Positions 34,952-46,300 of a DNA stretch of 64,000 nt are shown piece after piece. The notes under the pieces were generated by a model, which had not been told where the DNA came from, ran no database searches, and worked only from the letters and a program-made list of their open reading frames with translations. Each line of letters begins with the position of its first letter. The stretch's first letter is position 1. The position numbers and the translations under genes are program-made. This stretch comes from Solibacillus sp040273735 (lineage in GTDB: Bacteria; Bacillota; Bacilli; Bacillales_A; Planococcaceae), in contig NZ_JBELZM010000007.1 of assembly GCF_040273735.1 (NCBI RefSeq), positions 1 through 64,000 on the forward strand, given 5' to 3'.

Positions 34952-35839
34952 ATGGATCTACGCCAAATCGAATATTTTGTTGAAGTGGCCAAGCATTTAA
35001 GTTTTACGAAGGCTGCCGCAACTTTGCATGTGTCACAACCATCTATTAGTAAAGCAATCCAAAACTTTGAGTCAGAGCTGGGTGTACCGTTATTTTACCG
35101 TTCATCCAAACAGCTTGAGCTGACGGATGCCGGTCAAGCCGTTCTTGTAAATTCGATGCAAGTACTTGAATCATTTCAAAATCTGCGTTCGGAATTAACG
35201 GATTTGATGGAATTAAAGAAAGGCCAAATCCGCATCGGCATTCCACCAATCGTTGGGGCCGAGTTTTTTTCAAAATTGATTAGCTATTATAAAGAGCTTA
35301 ATCCATATATCGAAATTTTATTAACGGAAGTCGGGACGAAACGCATACGCCAGGAAATTGAGGCAGGTGAATTGGATGTCGGGTTAGTATGCAGTGTGAC
35401 TTCCTCGAACGAATCTTTGGAAACGATACGGTTTTTAAAAGACCCTTTAATGTTAATCGTCCATGAAAGTCATTCTTTAGCAGCAAAAGAAAAGATACAG
35501 CTAAAAGAATTAGCAAATGAGACATTCATTATTTACCGGAAAGATTTTATTTTGTATGACCGCATTATCGAGGAATGTTCTAAACACGGATTCTTCCCTA
35601 CTATTGCCTGTGAAACGACTCAGAAAGATTTGTTTATCGAAATGGTTCAGGCAAAACTGGGGATTGCGCTGCTTCCGGAAAAGCTTGCAGAAAAAATCCC
35701 ATACACTTCGATTAAATGCATCCCTTTTCTGGAAGAAGCAATCCACCTTGAACTGGGGGTTACATGGAAGAAAAATAAGTACTTGCCTTTTGCTGTACGG
35801 GAATTTATTAAACTTGCCCGGGAATTTGTTTCCCAATAA
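34952..35839 (+). CDS. LysR-family transcriptional regulator
   Basis: 295 aa. N-terminal winged helix-turn-helix MDLRQIEYFVEVAKHLSFTKAAATLHVSQPSISKAI (1-36), linker helix to about 85, then a two-lobe effector domain. Strong SD AAGGTGGGG. Effector is unknown. It is convergent with glcB, so regulation of glyoxylate metabolism is a hypothesis only; a T-N11-A dyad lies in the glcB leader. Confidence 0.85.
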   Translation: MDLRQIEYFVEVAKHLSFTKAAATLHVSQPSISKAIQNFESELGVPLFYRSSKQLELTDAGQAVLVNSMQVLESFQNLRSELTDLMELKKGQIRIGIPPIVGAEFFSKLISYYKELNPYIEILLTEVGTKRIRQEIEAGELDVGLVCSVTSSNESLETIRFLKDPLMLIVHESHSLAAKEKIQLKELANETFIIYRKDFILYDRIIEECSKHGFFPTIACETTQKDLFIEMVQAKLGIALLPEKLAEKIPYTSIKCIPFLEEAIHLELGVTWKKNKYLPFAVREFIKLAREFVSQ

Positions 35840-35882
35840 AAAAGTTGCCTAGAAATTTCAGTATCTCTAGGCAACTTTTTTA
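35838..35882 (+). terminator. LysR gene terminator
   Basis: Perfect stem AAAAAAGTTGCCTAGA / TCTAGGCAACTTTTTT with a 12-nt loop, directly at the stop codon. Confidence 0.93.
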
Positions 35883-35976
35883 ATCTGTTTGCATACATAA
35901 TACGGCTGTTCTGATCGTTCGCTTCTGTAAGGAAACCGTTATTGCTTGGGAAATTTTCTATCCCAGAACTCGTTCT

Positions 35977-36010
35977 TAAAAAAAGACTACTATTTCAAAG
36001 GAAATAGTAG
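35977..36010 (-). terminator. glcB terminator
   Basis: Perfect 10-bp stem CTACTATTTC / GAAATAGTAG with a 4-nt loop followed by TCTTTTTTT on the minus strand. Confidence 0.9.
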
Positions 36011-36024
36011 CAACTTAGAAAATC

Positions 36025-38202
36025 TTATGCGTTTACTTTTTGTTTTGCTTTAGCTTCAATACGCTTTTTGTGTAGAATTGGCTCTGTATAGCCATTTGGC
36101 TGTTCATAACCTTTAAATATCAATTCGCTTGCAGCTTGGAAAGCTACAGATTCCTCGTAATTTGCTGACATTGTAGAGTATTCCGGATCATCGGCATTTT
36201 GCTCATCTACAACTTTTGCCATACGGTTCAGCGATTCCTCTACTTGTTCTTTTGTACAAATACCGTGATGCAGCCAGTTTGCTACATGCTGACTTGAAAT
36301 ACGCAACGTTGCGCGGTCTTCCATTAAACCGATATCATTAATATCCGGCACTTTCGAACAGCCCACACCATGCTCCACCCAGCGAACAACATAGCCTAGA
36401 ATTCCCTGAACATTATTATCTAGTTCATGTTGAATTTCTTCCGGTGACCAGTCTGTATTTGCAGAAACCGGAATTTTCAAAATCGCGTCCTGTAAATCTT
36501 CCGATGTCACAATACCTTTTTGAACCTCTTTTACATTTACTTCATGGTAATGAGTAGCATGTAAAGTTGCTGCTGTCGGCGAAGGTACCCAGGCAGTGTT
36601 CGCTCCTGCTTTCGGATGATTGATTTTTTGTTCAATCATATCCGCCATTAAGTCCGGCATTGCCCACATACCTTTACCGATTTGTGCACGGCCTTGCAAG
36701 CCCGCATTTAACCCAACAACGACATTGGATTTTTCATAAGAAGTTAGCCATGTTGATGTTTTCATTTCACCTTTGCGAATCATTGGACCTGCTTCCATCG
36801 ATGTATGGATTTCATCACCTGTACGATCCAGGAATCCAGTATTAATAAATACGATACGGTTTTTCACTTCACGAATACATGCTTTTAAGTTAAGTGATGT
36901 ACGACGTTCCTCATCCATAACACCGATTTTTAACGTAAACCGTTCCAACCCGATTAAATCTTCTACACGCTCAAATAGTTTATTTGCAAACGCTACTTCC
37001 TTTGAGCCGTGCATTTTCGGTTTTACAATATAAATAGAACCTTTTTGTGAGTTTTTATACTGGCCATTACCGATTACTTCATGCTTCGCTATTAAGCTCG
37101 TTACGACACCATCGATAATTCCTTCAGGCACTTCGCTACCATCTTTATCTAAAATAGCCGGATTTGTCATCAAGTGACCTACATTGCGGATAAACATTAA
37201 CGAACGCCCGTTTAATGTTACCTCATCACCATTAACTCCCGTATATATACGGTCTGGATTCAGTGTACGCGTTACCGTTTTTGAGCCTTTTTCAAAAGTT
37301 GCCTTCAAGTCGCCTTTCATTAGCCCTAACCAGTTCGCATATACTTCTACTTTATCTTCGGCATCTACTGCCGCTACCGAGTCCTCGCAATCCATAATTG
37401 TTGTAATTGCGGACTCTAAATAAATATCTTTTACACCAGCTGCATCATCTTTTCCGATTGGATGATTGCGGTCTATTTGAATTTCAATGTGTAAATCATT
37501 ATTTTTCAGTAAAACCGCAGTCGGCTGTTCTGCTGTTCCTTGATAGCCCACTAACTTTTCAGGTCCCGTCAATGTCGTTGTTTCACCATTTGCCAGTGTC
37601 ACTACTAATTTGCCTTCTGCAATTTTATAGGTTGTCGCTTCTTTATGTGAGGCTGCTGTTAAAGGAGCCGCTTGATCTAAAAACTTTTTCGCATAATCGA
37701 TTACTTTGTTACCACGTATCGGATTATAACCCTTGCCTGCTTCAGCACCATCTTCGAAACTGATGGCATCCGTACCATAAAGCGCATCATAGAAACTTCC
37801 CCAACGTGCATTTGCAGCATTAATCGCATAACGTGCATTGCTTACAGGTACAACTAGTTGCGGACCAGCCTGATATGCAATTTCTGCATCCACGTTTTCT
37901 GTTTCCACTTGGAATTTTTCTGCTTTTGGTTCTACATAACCGATCTCTTCCAAGAATGCTTTATAGTCGGCAAATTGGAAATTCCCCTTATTCCCTTTAT
38001 GCCAATCATTGATTTTTGCCTGCAGTGTATCCCGCTTAGCAAGCAATGCTTTATTTTCAGGTGCCAGCTCATGAACTAGCTGATCAAAGCCGTCCCAAAA
38101 AGCCGTTTGCTCTACTCCGCTATTCGGTAATACTTGTTCATTAATAAACTGAAATAATACTTCCGCTACTTGTAAGTTCCCCGCTTGCACGTAATTTGTC
38201 AC
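36025..38202 (-). CDS. glcB: Malate synthase G
   Basis: 725 aa, the length class of the monomeric G isoform (the A isoform is about 530 aa). Condenses glyoxylate and acetyl-CoA to malate. Visible blocks: MDCEDSVAAVDAEDK (near 267-281), the RSLMFIRNVGHLM segment, KIGVMDEERRTSLNLK with the catalytic Arg region, FINTGFLDRTGDEIHTSMEAG (magnesium/substrate region), and GCSKVPDINDIGLMEDRATLRISSQHVANWL near the catalytic Asp. GTG start with AAGGGGGA 7 nt upstream. No isocitrate lyase gene lies nearby. Not present at this locus in B. subtilis. Confidence 0.95.
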   Translation of the reverse strand: MTNYVQAGNLQVAEVLFQFINEQVLPNSGVEQTAFWDGFDQLVHELAPENKALLAKRDTLQAKINDWHKGNKGNFQFADYKAFLEEIGYVEPKAEKFQVETENVDAEIAYQAGPQLVVPVSNARYAINAANARWGSFYDALYGTDAISFEDGAEAGKGYNPIRGNKVIDYAKKFLDQAAPLTAASHKEATTYKIAEGKLVVTLANGETTTLTGPEKLVGYQGTAEQPTAVLLKNNDLHIEIQIDRNHPIGKDDAAGVKDIYLESAITTIMDCEDSVAAVDAEDKVEVYANWLGLMKGDLKATFEKGSKTVTRTLNPDRIYTGVNGDEVTLNGRSLMFIRNVGHLMTNPAILDKDGSEVPEGIIDGVVTSLIAKHEVIGNGQYKNSQKGSIYIVKPKMHGSKEVAFANKLFERVEDLIGLERFTLKIGVMDEERRTSLNLKACIREVKNRIVFINTGFLDRTGDEIHTSMEAGPMIRKGEMKTSTWLTSYEKSNVVVGLNAGLQGRAQIGKGMWAMPDLMADMIEQKINHPKAGANTAWVPSPTAATLHATHYHEVNVKEVQKGIVTSEDLQDAILKIPVSANTDWSPEEIQHELDNNVQGILGYVVRWVEHGVGCSKVPDINDIGLMEDRATLRISSQHVANWLHHGICTKEQVEESLNRMAKVVDEQNADDPEYSTMSANYEESVAFQAASELIFKGYEQPNGYTEPILHKKRIEAKAKQKVNA

Positions 38203-38229
38203 TATTAAATCCCCCTTTTAAATGAACAT

Positions 38230-38248
38230 TTCTAATAAATAATTAGAA
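38230..38248. promoter_or_regulatory. Dyad in the glcB 5' region
   Basis: Perfect inverted repeat TTCTAAT-5-ATTAGAA; its core TAATTATTTATTA fits a T-N11-A LysR box. It lies between a TATAAT -10 (about 38266-38271) and the SD of glcB, so a bound protein would block elongation or initiation. Confidence 0.4.
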
Positions 38249-38343
38249 TCCCCTGTTCTTATGATTCATTATACAAGAGTAATAGTATATAAATGAAATA
38301 CATATATTGAATAAACATTATGCTTCTACGCTATAAAGGGTAC

Positions 38344-38383
38344 AAAAAAAACACCTTGCAAGCGTCCCTGCAAGGTGTTTTTT
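38344..38383 (-). terminator. tuf / str operon terminator
   Basis: Perfect stem AAAACACCTTGCA / TGCAAGGTGTTTT, loop AGCGTCCC, followed by T-run. Ends the str operon. Confidence 0.93.
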
Positions 38384-38406
38384 AGAAAATTAGCGATTAG
38401 CTAAAA

Positions 38407-39594
<1,188 letters not shown>

Positions 39595-39655
39595 TAGAAA
39601 ATGCCTCCTCAGAGATATGTTTTATTTTTTTTAAAATTATTTATTCTAAGATGCC

Positions 39656-39688
39656 GACTATAAACGGGCCCCATCTATAGTCAGTCAA
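39656..39688 (-). promoter_or_regulatory. fusA-tuf intergenic hairpin and promoter-like sequence
   Basis: Minus strand TTGACT (39683-39688) abuts a hairpin GACTATAGATGG / CCGTTTATAGTC (39656-39682; two G-U pairs in RNA). TTGACT with an 18-nt spacer to TTTATA would be a promoter; alternatively the hairpin is a processing or attenuation site in the fusA-tuf transcript. Confidence 0.4.
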
Positions 39689-39734
39689 TCATAGCTTACA
39701 AATTATTTATACTTGATGCAAGGTGAAATTTCAA

Positions 39735-41813
39735 TTATTCACCTTTATTTTTTTTGATGATATCTTCTGCAATTGATTTTGGTACTTCTTCATAGTGATC
39801 AAATGTCATAGAGAATACACCGCGACCTTGAGTTGCAGAACGTAAAGTTGTAGCATATCCGAACATTTCAGATAGTGGAACCATAGAACGTACTACTTGA
39901 GAGTTACCACGAGCTTCCATACCCTCTACGCGACCGCGACGAGCAGTAATGTTACCCATAATATCACCAAGGTACTCTTCTGGAATTACAACTTCTACTT
40001 TCATCATTGGCTCTAAGATTACTGGGTTACATTTTTTAGCTGCTTCTTTTAATGCCATAGATGCAGCGATTTTGAACGCCATTTCACTTGAGTCAACGTC
40101 ATGGTAAGAACCGAATACTAATTTTGCTTTAATGTCGATTAGTGGGTAACCAGCAACAACACCGCGGTCAAGAGAGTCACGTAGACCCGCTTCTACTGCA
40201 GGGATGTATTCACGAGGTACAACACCACCAACGATAGCGTTTTCGAATTCGAAACCTTTACCCTCTTCGTTTGGAGAGAACTCGATCGTTACGTCACCGT
40301 ATTGACCGCGACCACCAGATTGACGAGAGAATTTACCTTGAACTTTAGCTTCGCTACGGAATGTTTCACGGTAAGATACCATTGGAGCACCCACGTTAGC
40401 TTCAACTTTAAATTCACGTTTCATACGGTCAACTAAGATATCAAGGTGAAGTTCACCCATACCAGAGATGATTGTTTGACCTGTTTCAGTGTCAGTATGA
40501 GCACGGAATGTTGGATCTTCTTCTTGTAGTTTTTGTAAAGCTTGACCCATTTTATCTTGGTCAGCTTTAGATTTTGGTTCTACAGAAAGAGAGATTACTG
40601 GCTCTGGGAATTCCATTGACTCTAAGATAACAAGGTTTTTCTCGTCACATAGAGTATCACCTGTTGTAGTATCTTTAAGACCTACAGCAGCAGCGATGTC
40701 ACCAGCGAATACTTTTGAGATCTCTTCACGAGAGTTAGCGTGCATTTGTAGGATACGACCTACACGCTCACGTTTACCTTTAGAAGAGTTTTGTACGTAA
40801 GAACCTGAATCCAATGTACCTGAGTACACACGGAAGAATGTTAACTTACCTACGAATGGGTCTGTCATTACTTTGAATGCAAGAGCTGAGAATGGCTCAT
40901 CATCAGAAGAATGGCGGATGATTTCTTCGTCGCCATCAACGTCAGTACCTTTAATAGCTTCTACATCTGTCGGAGCTGGAAGGTAATCAACAGCCGCATC
41001 AAGCATTTTACGAACACCTTTGTGTTTGAATGCTGTACCACAAAGTACTGGGTAGAATTCTACCGCGATAGTAGCTTTACGGATTGCTGCTTTTAATTCT
41101 TCTTTAGTAATTTCTTCGCCTTCTAAGTATTTCTCCATAAGCTCTTCATCAACACTTGCAACAGCGTCGATTAGTTTCTCACGGTACTCTTCAGCTTGAT
41201 CCATGAATTCTGCAGGGATTTCTCCTACAGTTACGTCTGTACCTTCGTCGTTACCGTAGAAAGTAGCGTTCATTTCGATTAAATCGATAATTCCGCGGAA
41301 CTCATCTTCAGCACCGATTGGTAATTGGATTGGGTGAGCATTAGCTTGTAAACGCTCATGTAATGTGCCTACAGAATATAGGAAGTCTGCACCCATTTTA
41401 TCCATCTTGTTGATGAATACGATACGAGGAACTCCGTATGTTGTAGCTTGACGCCATACTGTTTCAGTTTGAGGCTCAACACCAGATTGAGCATCTAATA
41501 CTGTTACAGCACCATCAAGTACGCGTAAAGAACGTTCAACTTCAACAGTGAAGTCTACGTGTCCTGGAGTATCGATGATGTTAATACGGTGACCATTCCA
41601 TTGAGCTGTTGTTGCAGCAGAAGTGATCGTGATACCACGCTCTTGCTCTTGCTCCATCCAGTCCATTTGAGAACCGCCATCATGAGTTTCACCGATTTTG
41701 TGAATCTTACCAGTGTAATAAAGGATACGCTCAGTAGTTGTTGTTTTACCAGCATCAATGTGAGCCATGATCCCAATATTACGTGTATTCTCTAGAGAGA
41801 ATTCGCGTTTCAT
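39735..41813 (-). CDS. fusA: Elongation factor G
   Basis: 692 aa, B. subtilis length. GTPase motifs AHIDAGKTTTTERILYYTG, DTPGHVDF and NKMDK; five-domain translocase ending KNKGE. Also acts with RRF in ribosome recycling. No sign of fusidic-acid resistance changes can be judged by eye. Confidence 0.99.
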   Translation of the reverse strand: MKREFSLENTRNIGIMAHIDAGKTTTTERILYYTGKIHKIGETHDGGSQMDWMEQEQERGITITSAATTAQWNGHRINIIDTPGHVDFTVEVERSLRVLDGAVTVLDAQSGVEPQTETVWRQATTYGVPRIVFINKMDKMGADFLYSVGTLHERLQANAHPIQLPIGAEDEFRGIIDLIEMNATFYGNDEGTDVTVGEIPAEFMDQAEEYREKLIDAVASVDEELMEKYLEGEEITKEELKAAIRKATIAVEFYPVLCGTAFKHKGVRKMLDAAVDYLPAPTDVEAIKGTDVDGDEEIIRHSSDDEPFSALAFKVMTDPFVGKLTFFRVYSGTLDSGSYVQNSSKGKRERVGRILQMHANSREEISKVFAGDIAAAVGLKDTTTGDTLCDEKNLVILESMEFPEPVISLSVEPKSKADQDKMGQALQKLQEEDPTFRAHTDTETGQTIISGMGELHLDILVDRMKREFKVEANVGAPMVSYRETFRSEAKVQGKFSRQSGGRGQYGDVTIEFSPNEEGKGFEFENAIVGGVVPREYIPAVEAGLRDSLDRGVVAGYPLIDIKAKLVFGSYHDVDSSEMAFKIAASMALKEAAKKCNPVILEPMMKVEVVIPEEYLGDIMGNITARRGRVEGMEARGNSQVVRSMVPLSEMFGYATTLRSATQGRGVFSMTFDHYEEVPKSIAEDIIKKNKGE

Positions 41814-41894
41814 AGGAAATTTCTCCTTCCATATTGGGTTAACTGTATAGATGGTAAAAATCTTAGCCCCAGCAATGCTAGAGCAAAGATCAAA

Positions 41895-42365
41895 TTACCA
41901 ACGGTAGTGAGCGAATGCTTTGTTCGCTTCTGCCATTTTGTGCATATCTTCACGTTTCTTAACTGAAGCACCTGTGTTGTTAGATGCATCTAAGATTTCG
42001 TTAGCTAAGCGCTCTTCCATCGTTTTTTCTCCACGAAGACGAGCGTAGTTTACTAAATAACGTAAACCTAAAGTTGTACGACGTTCTGGACGAACTTCTA
42101 CTGGTACTTGGTAGTTAGAACCACCAACACGACGAGCACGTACTTCTAGTACAGGCATTACGTTGTTTAATGCAGCTTCAAATACTTCTAAAGCATTTTG
42201 ACCCGAACGCTCTTGAACTAATTCGAAAGCTCCGTATAAAATCTTTTGAGAAGTACCTCTTTTACCATCAATCATCATTTTGTTGATTAAACGAGTTACT
42301 AGTTTTGAATTATAAAGTGGATCTGGTAACACGTCACGTTTGGAAACAGGACCTTTACGAGGCAT
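41895..42365 (-). CDS. rpsG: 30S ribosomal protein S7
   Basis: 156 aa from the ATG at 42365 (MPRKGPVSKRDVLPDPLYNSK), B. subtilis length; SD GGAGG is just upstream. Head assembly initiator, str operon. Confidence 0.98.
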   Translation of the reverse strand: MPRKGPVSKRDVLPDPLYNSKLVTRLINKMMIDGKRGTSQKILYGAFELVQERSGQNALEVFEAALNNVMPVLEVRARRVGGSNYQVPVEVRPERRTTLGLRYLVNYARLRGEKTMEERLANEILDASNNTGASVKKREDMHKMAEANKAFAHYRW

Positions 42366-42406
42366 GTGTTTTCCTCCTTTCAAATCGTTGTATATTTAAA
42401 CTTGAA

Positions 42407-42826
42407 TTATTTTTTTTCTTTAGGGCGTTTAGTACCGTATTTAGAACGAGATTGTAAACGACCGTTAACACCAGCTGTATCAAGTGCACCACGAACGATG
42501 TGGTAACGTACTCCAGCTAAGTCTTTTACGCGTCCGCCACGGATAAGAACTACACTGTGCTCTTGTAAGTTGTGACCTTCACCTGGGATATACGCAGTAA
42601 CCTCAAGTTGGTTAGTTAAGCGTACACGAGCGTATTTACGTAAAGCCGAGTTCGGTTTACGTGGTGTCATTGTACCTACACGAGTACAAACTCCGCGTTT
42701 TTGAGGAGACTTAACGTCAGTTAAAGATTTTTTAAATGAGTTATATCCTTTGTTTAACGCTGGAGATTTTGATTTCGTGCTTTTAGATTGACGAGGCTTA
42801 CGTACTAATTGGTTAATTGTAGGCAT
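42407..42826 (-). CDS. rpsL: 30S ribosomal protein S12
   Basis: 139 aa (B. subtilis 138). Decoding-centre protein. The streptomycin-site block reads TPRKPNSALRK: the lysine before PNSALRK is kept, with Arg instead of Lys one residue earlier; the second block GGRVKDLAGVRYH also keeps its Lys. A streptomycin-sensitive type is expected. Confidence 0.98.
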   Translation of the reverse strand: MPTINQLVRKPRQSKSTKSKSPALNKGYNSFKKSLTDVKSPQKRGVCTRVGTMTPRKPNSALRKYARVRLTNQLEVTAYIPGEGHNLQEHSVVLIRGGRVKDLAGVRYHIVRGALDTAGVNGRLQSRSKYGTKRPKEKK

Positions 42827-42905
42827 CGATTTGTCCTCCCTTCATTTTTTCCTTGTTTCAATACCACACATCCAGGTGGTTCATTTTTTGGGTAAAAACA
42901 AAGTC

Positions 42906-42924
42906 TTTGTGTACTTTACACAAA
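42906..42924 (-). other. Hairpin between L7Ae-like gene and rpsL
   Basis: Perfect dyad TTTGTGTA-AAG-TACACAAA three nt after the upstream stop, followed by GACTTTGTTTTTA; it could act as a weak intra-operon terminator or 3'-end stabiliser. Confidence 0.5.
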
Positions 42925-42926
42925 AA

Positions 42927-43178
42927 CTACATCGCAGTAATCGCAACAACTGCAGCTCCAACATGAATGCCGCAAGCTTTACCAAGTTCTTTCTTTGAAT
43001 CGACGTATTTGACTGGTACACCGATTTCTTTCGCGAGAAGAATGGCCGGATCGGTTACCCATTTGTCTGCATCGATTGCGACAAAAAGAGCTGTTACTTG
43101 TCCAGCATACATTGCTTTCACTGCTTGCTTTATACCTATGATTGTTTTACTGGCCTGTTTTACTTGATCGTAAGACAT
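42927..43178 (-). CDS. rplGB: L7Ae-family ribosome-associated protein (YbxF type)
   Basis: 83 aa from the ATG at 43178; the ATG at 43184 is only 2 nt from GGAGG, while 43178 is 8 nt away and gives the B. subtilis YbxF length (82). L7Ae/L30e/S12e fold that binds kink-turn RNA, with IGIKQAVKAMYAGQVTALFVAIDAD. First gene of the str operon, as in B. subtilis. Confidence 0.92.
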   Translation of the reverse strand: MSYDQVKQASKTIIGIKQAVKAMYAGQVTALFVAIDADKWVTDPAILLAKEIGVPVKYVDSKKELGKACGIHVGAAVVAITAM

Positions 43179-43223
43179 TTTCATATCCTCCTAAGTACAG
43201 ACAGTTAACTATCAACCTTCAAT

Positions 43224-43252
43224 ATATTATCATTCCAAACTTACACTGTCAA
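43224..43252 (-). promoter_or_regulatory. str operon promoter
   Basis: Minus strand TTGACA (43247-43252), 17-nt spacer, TAATAT (43224-43229), about 40 nt before the L7Ae-like gene. Confidence 0.85.
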
Positions 43253-43303
43253 CAGATTTCTTATGAAAGTATGTTGGTTAATATTTAATCCAAGGAAATT
43301 CCA

Positions 43304-43340
43304 AAGAAAATCTCCCGGCTGAGAATGGTCTCTGCCGGGA
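43304..43340 (-). terminator. rpoC terminator
   Basis: Hairpin CCCGGC-a-GAG / CTC-a-GCCGGG with a short loop, then AGATTTTCTTT on the minus strand, 19 nt after the rpoC stop. Confidence 0.88.
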
Positions 43341-43358
43341 TCTCTTCATTATATACTG

Positions 43359-46300
43359 CTATTCAGCTGTAATTACTTCTGCTGATTCTTCTTGCTCCAT
43401 ACGGATTTGACGGTAGCGTTGCATACCAGTACCAGCCGGAACCAGTTTACCGATAATTACGTTTTCCTTCAGACCTAGAAGCTCATCACGTTTACCTTTA
43501 ATTGCAGCATCCGTTAACACACGTGTTGTTTCCTGGAATGATGCAGCTGATAAGAATGATTCTGTTTCAAGAGAAGCTTTTGTAATACCTAAGATGACAG
43601 GACGGCAAGTTGCTGGAGTTTTTCCGCTAAGTACGGCTTCAGCATTTGCCTCAGAGAATTGGTGGATATCAAGAAGTGACCCTGGTAATAGCTCTGTGTC
43701 ACCTGCTTCAATCACGCGCACTTTACGAAGCATTTGGCGAACCATTACTTCGATGTGTTTGTCTCCGATTTCTACCCCTTGCATACGGTATACTTTTTGT
43801 ACTTCTTTTAATAAATATTCTTGAACTGTCGATACATCTTTAACTTTTAATAATTGCTTCGGATCGATAGAACCTTCAGACAATGTTTGACCCGCTACAA
43901 TTGTGTCGCCTTCTGTTACTTTTAGACGCGCATTGTAAGGTGCTTGGTATTTACGTGTTTCCACATCACCTTGGATCGTTACTTCTTTAAGACCTTCACG
44001 AATTTCTTCGATTTCGATTACTGTACCAGTAATTTCAGAAATGACTGCTTGACCTTTAGGGTTACGAGCCTCGAAAATTTCCTGGATACGTGGAAGACCT
44101 TGTGTAATATCGTTACCGGCTACCCCGCCTGTATGGAATGTACGCATCGTTAACTGTGTACCTGGCTCACCGATAGATTGTGCAGCAATAATACCAACTG
44201 CTTCACCAACTTCTACCTCTTCACCAGTAGCTAAGTTCATACCGTAACATTTTTTACATACGCCGTGTTTTGTATTACATGTAAATGCAGAACGGATTGT
44301 AATTTCTTCGATATTTGCATCTTCGATAACGCGGGCAATATCTTGTGTAATTAAACCATCACGCTCTACGATAACCGCTCCTGTTTCTGGATGGCGAACT
44401 GTTTTCTTCACGTAACGACCAACAATACGTTCGTCTAACGCTTCGATCAATTCGTTTCCTTCCATTAATGAACCGATTAATAAACCGCGGTCAGTACCAC
44501 AGTCGTCTTCACGAACGATAACATCTTGTGCTACGTCTACTAAACGACGAGTTAAGTAACCTGAATCGGCAGTTTTTAGTGCTGTATCGGCAAGACCTTT
44601 ACGCGCACCGTGTGTAGAGATGAAGTACTCTAATACTGTTAAACCTTCACGGAATGAAGACTTGATTGGTAACTCGATAATACGACCAGCCGGGTTGGCC
44701 ATCAGACCACGCATACCAGCTAACTGTGTAAAGTTCGATGCGTTACCACGGGCACCAGAGTCAGACATCATGAAGATCGGGTTAGTTTTTTGTAAAGATT
44801 TCATCAGCTTGCCTTGAATTTCATCTTTCGCAGCTGTCCATACGTTAATAACTCGGTTATAACGCTCTTCCTCAGTAATTAAACCGCGGCGGAACTGGAT
44901 CATTACTTTATCTACTTTGCCTTGGGCTTCATCTAAGATTACACCTTTATCCGGTAATACGACGATGTCAGATACACCTACTGTAATACCTGCACGAGTA
45001 GAATATTTGAAACCTAAGTTTTTCATGCGGTCAAGCATCTTAGAAGTTTCTGTAATGTGGAACTCTTTGAATACTTCAGCAATAACATTTCCTAAGAATT
45101 TTTTACGGAAAGGATCTACTACAGGTATATTTGTGAAGTGCTTCGCTAAAATAGCGCGGCGTTGTGCTTCAACTTTTTCCGATTCAGATAAATCAGCATA
45201 ACCTTCTGTTGCTTCGATTTCTTTCAGTAACTCTTCGTCGATTGTTAAGTTCACGAAGTATTTTTCAGGTGTTTTTTGCTCTAAGTTGACTGAAGTAGGC
45301 TCATTAATATAAGGGAATGAGCGTGGTAAAATTTCATTGAAGATTACTTTACCTACAGTCGATAATAAGAACATTTTATTTTGTTCTTCTGTAAATGTCG
45401 GGTTATTTAATGAACTTGCTTTAATTGCAATACGAGAGTGTAAATGTACATGACCGTTTTGGTAGGCGATTAACACTTCGTTTGAATCATTAAATATTGC
45501 CCCTTCACCACGGGCACCTTCACGCTCAAGTGTTAAGTAATAGTTACCTAATACCATATCCTGAGATGGAGTTACTACTGGTTTCCCGTCTTTCGGGTTA
45601 AGGATGTTTTGCGCCGCTAACATAAGTAAGCGAGCTTCTGCTTGTGCTTCAGCTGATAATGGAACGTGAACCGCCATTTGGTCACCATCGAAGTCAGCGT
45701 TATAAGCTGTACATACTAATGGGTGAAGACGGATTGCACGGCCTTCTACTAGTGTAGGCTCGAATGCTTGGATACCAAGACGGTGTAATGTCGGTGCACG
45801 GTTAAGTAATACCGGATGCTCACGAATTACATCTTCTAATACATCCCAAACTTCATTGTGTAAACGCTCAATTTTACGTTTTGCACTCTTAATGTTATGG
45901 GCAAGGCCACGCTCTACTAACTCTTTCATTACGAAAGGTTTGAATAGTTCGATTGCCATTTCTTTTGGAAGACCACATTGGTACATTTTTAAGTTAGGAC
46001 CTACTACGATAACCGAACGACCAGAGTAGTCTACACGTTTACCAAGTAAGTTTTGACGGAAACGACCTTGTTTCCCTTTCAGCATATGTGAAAGTGATTT
46101 TAAAGGACGGTTACCAGGACCTGTTACAGGACGACCGCGACGACCATTATCAATTAATGCGTCAACCGCTTCTTGTAACATACGTTTTTCGTTTTGAACG
46201 ATAATGCTCGGTGCACCAAGGTCAAGTAAACGTTTTAAACGGTTGTTACGGTTAATAACACGACGGTAAAGGTCATTTAAGTCAGATGTAGCAAAACGTC

